A stretch of 64,000 nt of DNA from Dehalococcoidales bacterium (GTDB taxonomy: Bacteria > Chloroflexota > Dehalococcoidia > Dehalococcoidales > UBA3254): NCBI GenBank assembly GCA_016926695.1, contig JAFGOB010000175.1, positions 7,765-71,764 on the forward strand. Direction: 5' to 3'. The notes under the pieces were generated by a model that worked only from the letters and a program-made list of their open reading frames with translations, did no database searches and had not been told where the DNA came from. The position numbers and the translations under genes were made by a program. The stretch's first letter is position 1; each line of letters starts with the position of its first letter. Shown here in pieces: positions 60,527-64,000 of this stretch.

Positions 60527-62299
60527 CTATTTCACTGTAACGGATTTCGCCAGGTTGCGGGGTCTGTCCGGATCGTATCCCCGGTATATAGCCGAGTAAT
60601 AGGCCAGTTGCTGCAAGGGAATTACACTTATCAACGGATAAAATATCTCTTCTATCTTCGGTATCTGTATCCATTTGTCGTAAGCTGCTTCATTTACATC
60701 CGAAACACCGACCACATAAGCTCCCCTGGCCTTTGTTTCCAGAACATTGGAAAGTGTATCCTCGAAGGTGTAGTCACCCGGACAAATAGCCAGTACAGGC
60801 GTACCGGACTCGATCAATGCCAGAGTCCCATGCTTCAACTCACCTGCCGGCATTCCTTCTGCGTGCACGTAGGCAATTTCCTTGAGTTTAAGTGCGCCTT
60901 CCCCGGCTATGGCGAAATTTATTCCTCTGCCAAGGTAGTAAAAGTCTCTTTTATCCCTTAATTCCCTGGCCAGGCCGGCTATTTCAGGTTCTCCCTGCTT
61001 CAAATTGGCCTCGATCAGGTAAGAAATACCTTTTAGTTTCTCAATCCCCTCGTCAATCCTGTTTTCCATGGCAAAAGCCAGCAGATATAAAATAGCCAGT
61101 TGGTTAAGGAACGATTTGGTCGCCGCCACACACAGCTCGGGACCGCAGTTAAGGTAAAGCGATTGATCGCTCATACGCGCCAGTGTTGATCCCTGCATGT
61201 TTACCAGTGAAAATATCCTGGCACCGTTCTCCCTGGCTTTTTTGATGCCCTGTAAAACATCCGCCGTCTCACCACTCTGGGATATGGCGATCACCAGGGT
61301 GTTTTTGTCTATAGAATCAGAAAAATACTGGAACTCCGAGGCCATCACCACCTCGCTGAATTTGCCTGCCAGCTTGGAGAAAACGTAACGACCCACTAGC
61401 GCCGCGTGTCTTGATGTCCCGCAGGCGGTCAGCACTACCTGCCTGGCCCTCAGGATGTCCATGGCCATGTCCATTATCTGCTGCTTGTCCTGCGATAACG
61501 CCCTCCGTATGGACTGTGGCTGTTCCAGGATTTCCTTGCACATGAAAAAGTCATGACCCTGCTTCGTTGCATCCTCCGAACGATAGTTGAAATGAACAGG
61601 CTCCCTTTGTACCTCCCGGCCCTCGCTATCCATTATGCGGATGCTTTCCCCGGTCAAAGTCACGACCTCACCGTCTTCGACATAAATAGCCTGGTCCGTC
61701 TCATCCAGCAGGCAAAGTATGTCGCTCGCCAGATAGTTGCCCTTCTTCCCTTTCCCGATTACAAGGGGGCTGTCCCTTCTCGCGCCTGCTATCTTTTGCG
61801 GTTCCAGGCTGCTTATCGCCAGTATAGCATAGGAGCCTTTCAGCTTCCCGGTGACATCAAGCAGCGCCTGGTCGAGGGTAACTCCATTTTGCATCGACTC
61901 TTCGATAAGATGGGCAATCACCTCAGTATCGGTCTCCGATCTAAATGTATGCCTTCCCGCCAGTTGCTCTTTCAGTTCCCGGTAGTTTTCAATAATCCCG
62001 TTGTGAACAACTGCGATCTGCCGCTTGCAGTCCGCGTGGGGATGAGCATTCTCCGTATTCACACCGCCGTGGGTAGCCCATCTGACATGCCCTATTCCGG
62101 CTTTTCCTTCCATGGCGCTAAGCCGGCAGGACTTCTCCACTTCTTCCAGCTTGCCTGTACCCTTGCGTATCTCAAGGTGGCTGTTCACACCGGTTGCTAT
62201 TCCCGCTGAATCGTATCCTCTGTATTCCAGCTTACGCAGGGCGCTTAAAAGTACAGGCGCAGCATCTCTTTCGCTAACGGTTCCTACTATTCCGCACAT
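60527..62299 (-). CDS. glmS: Glutamine-fructose-6-phosphate aminotransferase
   Basis: This 590-residue enzyme makes glucosamine-6-phosphate for cell-envelope amino sugars. The N-terminal glutaminase domain starts MCGIVGTVSE with Cys2 as nucleophile and includes IGHVRWATHGGVN. Two SIS sugar-isomerase domains follow (TACGTSRHAALVGRY, then SQSGETADV) and the classical end DRPRNLAKSVTVK. GGGAGA lies 7 bases upstream of the ATG. It stands alone; no glmS ribozyme core is recognised in the 248 bases upstream. Confidence 0.97.
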   Translation of the reverse strand: MCGIVGTVSERDAAPVLLSALRKLEYRGYDSAGIATGVNSHLEIRKGTGKLEEVEKSCRLSAMEGKAGIGHVRWATHGGVNTENAHPHADCKRQIAVVHNGIIENYRELKEQLAGRHTFRSETDTEVIAHLIEESMQNGVTLDQALLDVTGKLKGSYAILAISSLEPQKIAGARRDSPLVIGKGKKGNYLASDILCLLDETDQAIYVEDGEVVTLTGESIRIMDSEGREVQREPVHFNYRSEDATKQGHDFFMCKEILEQPQSIRRALSQDKQQIMDMAMDILRARQVVLTACGTSRHAALVGRYVFSKLAGKFSEVVMASEFQYFSDSIDKNTLVIAISQSGETADVLQGIKKARENGARIFSLVNMQGSTLARMSDQSLYLNCGPELCVAATKSFLNQLAILYLLAFAMENRIDEGIEKLKGISYLIEANLKQGEPEIAGLARELRDKRDFYYLGRGINFAIAGEGALKLKEIAYVHAEGMPAGELKHGTLALIESGTPVLAICPGDYTFEDTLSNVLETKARGAYVVGVSDVNEAAYDKWIQIPKIEEIFYPLISVIPLQQLAYYSAIYRGYDPDRPRNLAKSVTVK

Positions 62300-62547
62300 A
62301 TAAATCTCCCTTAGATACTGACTAATTACTATAATTTATATGCCGTTTGGATACAAAATTGACAGTAATCAATTTACGCGTGAAACAATCGTTTCTCATG
62401 ATAGATCAGCGATTGCGTTTTGTCAATAGTCTCTTAATACTAATACAAAACGATTTTGATGGATAATGTGTTTGCATAAGAATCATGTTGATAACCGATG
62501 TTCCATACAAATATGATGAATAATACTTACTCTGTAAAGCTAAAGTA

Positions 62548-62883
62548 CTAGTTTTCTTTTTTTAGCCAAAAGTCACCGATCCATAATATTGCCATAAGTG
62601 CGAACATAAGAGCTATTAAAAGACCGGTTACCAGCATGCTGTCACGTGTATCATATATATCCATCAACCGATGAAAAAAGAAGAAATTGGCCCATATACT
62701 ATCGTGGAAGTCACGCAGACGCGCGGTAAATTTGGAAACATCGGGAATCATGGCCCATAGGCCTGCAAAAATACCCACAAATCCTGCGTCCGGGAGCTTG
62801 CGGCGTATCCTGGGCGGAATAATGTTGAGCACCAAAAAGGCAGTGCTGGCGCCGGCAGCGAAATGCCCGATAGCTAAAGACAT
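62548..62883 (-). CDS. Small membrane protein (111 residues), unknown family
   Basis: The N-terminal helix carries GHFAAGASTAFLVLN. A central amphipathic part (AMIPDVSKFTARLRDFHDSI) is followed by a C-terminal membrane helix (about 84-104) and a KKEN tail. His and Asp residues (GHFAAG, PDVSK, FHDS) recall metal-dependent DUF457-type membrane hydrolases, but the match is too weak to call. A GGGGGG-rich site lies ahead of the ATG. Confidence 0.65.
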   Translation of the reverse strand: MSLAIGHFAAGASTAFLVLNIIPPRIRRKLPDAGFVGIFAGLWAMIPDVSKFTARLRDFHDSIWANFFFFHRLMDIYDTRDSMLVTGLLIALMFALMAILWIGDFWLKKEN

Positions 62884-63095
62884 CCAGCCCGCCCCCCTCT
62901 GCCGTATCGAAGGAACACGCCCGCTTTCATTCCCTGCGGGAACACCGGTGTTTGTTTCACTTTATTGTGAATGCTCCCTTATCCACCCTGTTTCGCAGTC
63001 TCTTAACTTCACTACATTTTACTGTTTTTGAAGCTGTTTGGCTAATTTGCGCCTGTGACTGTTTAAGCTTCAAAGATCCCTGTTTTAAACCATAT

Positions 63096-63674
63096 TCAAA
63101 AATTTTTACCAAGGCTGTTAACTAGGTTCAGGTGCGATTCCCGGGCTCCGGCGCTGGTTGCTGCTGAATACAGGAAGACGTGTTCTACATTTTGAATGCC
63201 GCAAACACCGCTGAAAGCGGCCCTGTCCACAGCTTTAATGGCGTCCTCGGCGCCCAGAGCTTTATATGAGCCTTCATCTCCCATGGTTGTAGTGATATGT
63301 AGGACCTTCTTATGCTTGAGAAGTCCCATCAGTTGTCCCTGCTCATTCATACCATAGGCGAATCCCATCGATAAAACGCGATCATACCAGCCTTTGAGAA
63401 TAGCCGGAGGAGCCCACCACCAGATCGGGTAAATAAAAGCCATGGCGTCTGCCTGGGATACTCGCTGCTGTTCTTTAATAACGTCATCCGGCATCCGCCC
63501 TCCGGTAAACTGGGCAAAATCCGGACCCTTGAAGCAGGGATCGAAGCCACCAGCATAAAGGTCCAAAACCTCATAAGTATGGCCTGCTTCTTTCAGACCA
63601 TTAGTGAAGGATTCCATGACGGCATGGTTAAACGATTGTGGATTAGGGTGCGCGTAAACTACCAGTACTTTCAT
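63096..63674 (-). CDS. NAD(P)H quinone reductase-like flavoprotein
   Basis: This 192-residue flavodoxin-fold protein starts MKVLVVYAHPNPQSFNHAV. It has the YPIWWWAPPAILKGWYDRV segment that contacts flavin and a GFAYGMNEQGQLMG loop. The pattern is typical of NQO1/KefF/MdaB-type two-electron quinone reductases, which use NAD(P)H to detoxify quinones. GGGAGG precedes the ATG by 5 bases. It stands alone; the next gene to the right is on the opposite strand. Confidence 0.92.
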   Translation of the reverse strand: MKVLVVYAHPNPQSFNHAVMESFTNGLKEAGHTYEVLDLYAGGFDPCFKGPDFAQFTGGRMPDDVIKEQQRVSQADAMAFIYPIWWWAPPAILKGWYDRVLSMGFAYGMNEQGQLMGLLKHKKVLHITTTMGDEGSYKALGAEDAIKAVDRAAFSGVCGIQNVEHVFLYSAATSAGARESHLNLVNSLGKNF

Positions 63675-63936
63675 TTTTCCCTCCCGTACATAAATACTGC
63701 CTTCAGGTCATATTGAGTAATCCAAAATAATAAAAGCATCAGTCATCTTCCTTTATGAAACGAAAACTGGTGCTTTGAACTATCACAAACCAAATTCCTC
63801 ATAATAAGTTATCAGGAATATTCACTTGTTAACCAGGGTGCGTTCATTATAGCATATACGATTTCATTGTCAACCAGTAACTACCAAATGATTACTCGTG
63901 CTTTTTCAATGCTATGTCTACACCGGTCTGAGAGAG

Positions 63937-63979
63937 CCGCAGTTCCGGTTAGTATAGAGCCAATGTTCCGGAACTGCGG
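63937..63979. promoter_or_regulatory. 12-bp inverted repeat near the right edge
   Basis: CCGCAGTTCCGG (63937-63948) is exactly complementary to CCGGAACTGCGG (63968-63979). The second arm overlaps a perfect GTTCCGGAAC palindrome (63965-63974). It lies just upstream of the final ribosome binding site, so it could be an operator or a leader hairpin of the next gene. Confidence 0.5.
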
Positions 63980-63992
63980 GAACCATCCTTCC

Positions 63993-64000
63993 GGAGGTGA
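63993..64000 (+). promoter_or_regulatory. Ribosome binding site of a gene beyond the right edge
   Basis: GGAGGTGA ends exactly at the window edge, an almost perfect match to the 16S anti-Shine-Dalgarno. A rightward gene should start within about 10 bases beyond. Confidence 0.5.

Larger units (their letters stand above)
63675..64000. other. 326-base gap at the right edge
   Basis: A divergent regulatory region between the quinone-reductase gene and a gene beyond the edge. It holds an inverted repeat (63937-63979) and a ribosome binding site at the very end. No gene starts inside. Confidence 0.55.

Noticed and set aside
62300..62547. glmS ribozyme upstream of glmS
   Set aside because: I could not find the conserved core or the expected cleavage-site context in this AT-rich leader.

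Overview
The window reads as a stretch of chromosome from an anaerobic, probably uncultured bacterium. My best guess is a Dehalococcoidia-like Chloroflexota. This is inference from gene content: cell-surface proteins combining cohesin, dockerin and sulfite-oxidase-like modules, a stand-alone QueG-like 4Fe-4S protein, two families of small-organic-acid or amino-acid importers, and bicupin and epimerase paralogues. There is no rRNA, no tRNA that I can recognise, no CRISPR array, no phage genes and no complete insertion sequence. Start sites often carry strong AAGGAGG-type ribosome binding sites, and GTG and TTG starts are frequent.

Left arm (1-10400): a surface-protein island. A possible sortase N-terminus runs off the left edge. 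Behind it lie three paralogous secreted proteins built on a sulfite-oxidase-like module with a conserved GDGxTHY..QGP motif; two of them end in a dockerin. Next come a 982-residue multidomain protein with one cohesin, a Thr/Pro-rich membrane-anchored Ig-like protein, and a membrane-anchored protein with two cohesins. Together they look like a small non-cellulosomal cohesin-dockerin surface assembly, the most unusual system in the window.

Middle (10400-31900): a flavodoxin-like protein and a TRAP transporter (dctP divergent from dctQM) separated by a long AT-rich regulatory stretch, then single genes (CYTH protein, ABC-F ATPase, NAD-epimerase, CPBP protease, GNAT, CDF-like protein, alpha/beta hydrolase). 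From about 24.2 to 31.9 kb there is a partner-switching signalling cluster. It holds an anti-sigma-type HATPase fused to a GNAT domain, a Cache-HAMP-PP2C phosphatase translationally coupled to an NMT1-like binding lipoprotein, an operon of STAS antagonist - ThDP enzyme - RsbW-like kinase, and orphan Cache lipoproteins.

Right arm (32200-64000): mostly metabolism and transport. It carries two bicupin-like proteins, an ACT/UPF0210 pair, shikimate kinase, a DksA-type zinc-finger protein, an aminotransferase, a second NAD-epimerase, a flavin reductase, mutS and a TetR-MMPL exporter pair. A complete branched-chain amino-acid-type ABC importer is joined to an MmgE/PrpD gene, followed by a heterodimeric ABC exporter, the QueG-like Fe-S protein, glmS and a quinone-reductase-like flavoprotein. 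Small mobile or repeat elements are scattered between genes: an 86-bp MITE-like element in two copies (one supplies the last codons of livK), a 119-bp element with perfect 19-bp inverted ends before mutS, and a dispersed hairpin repeat.
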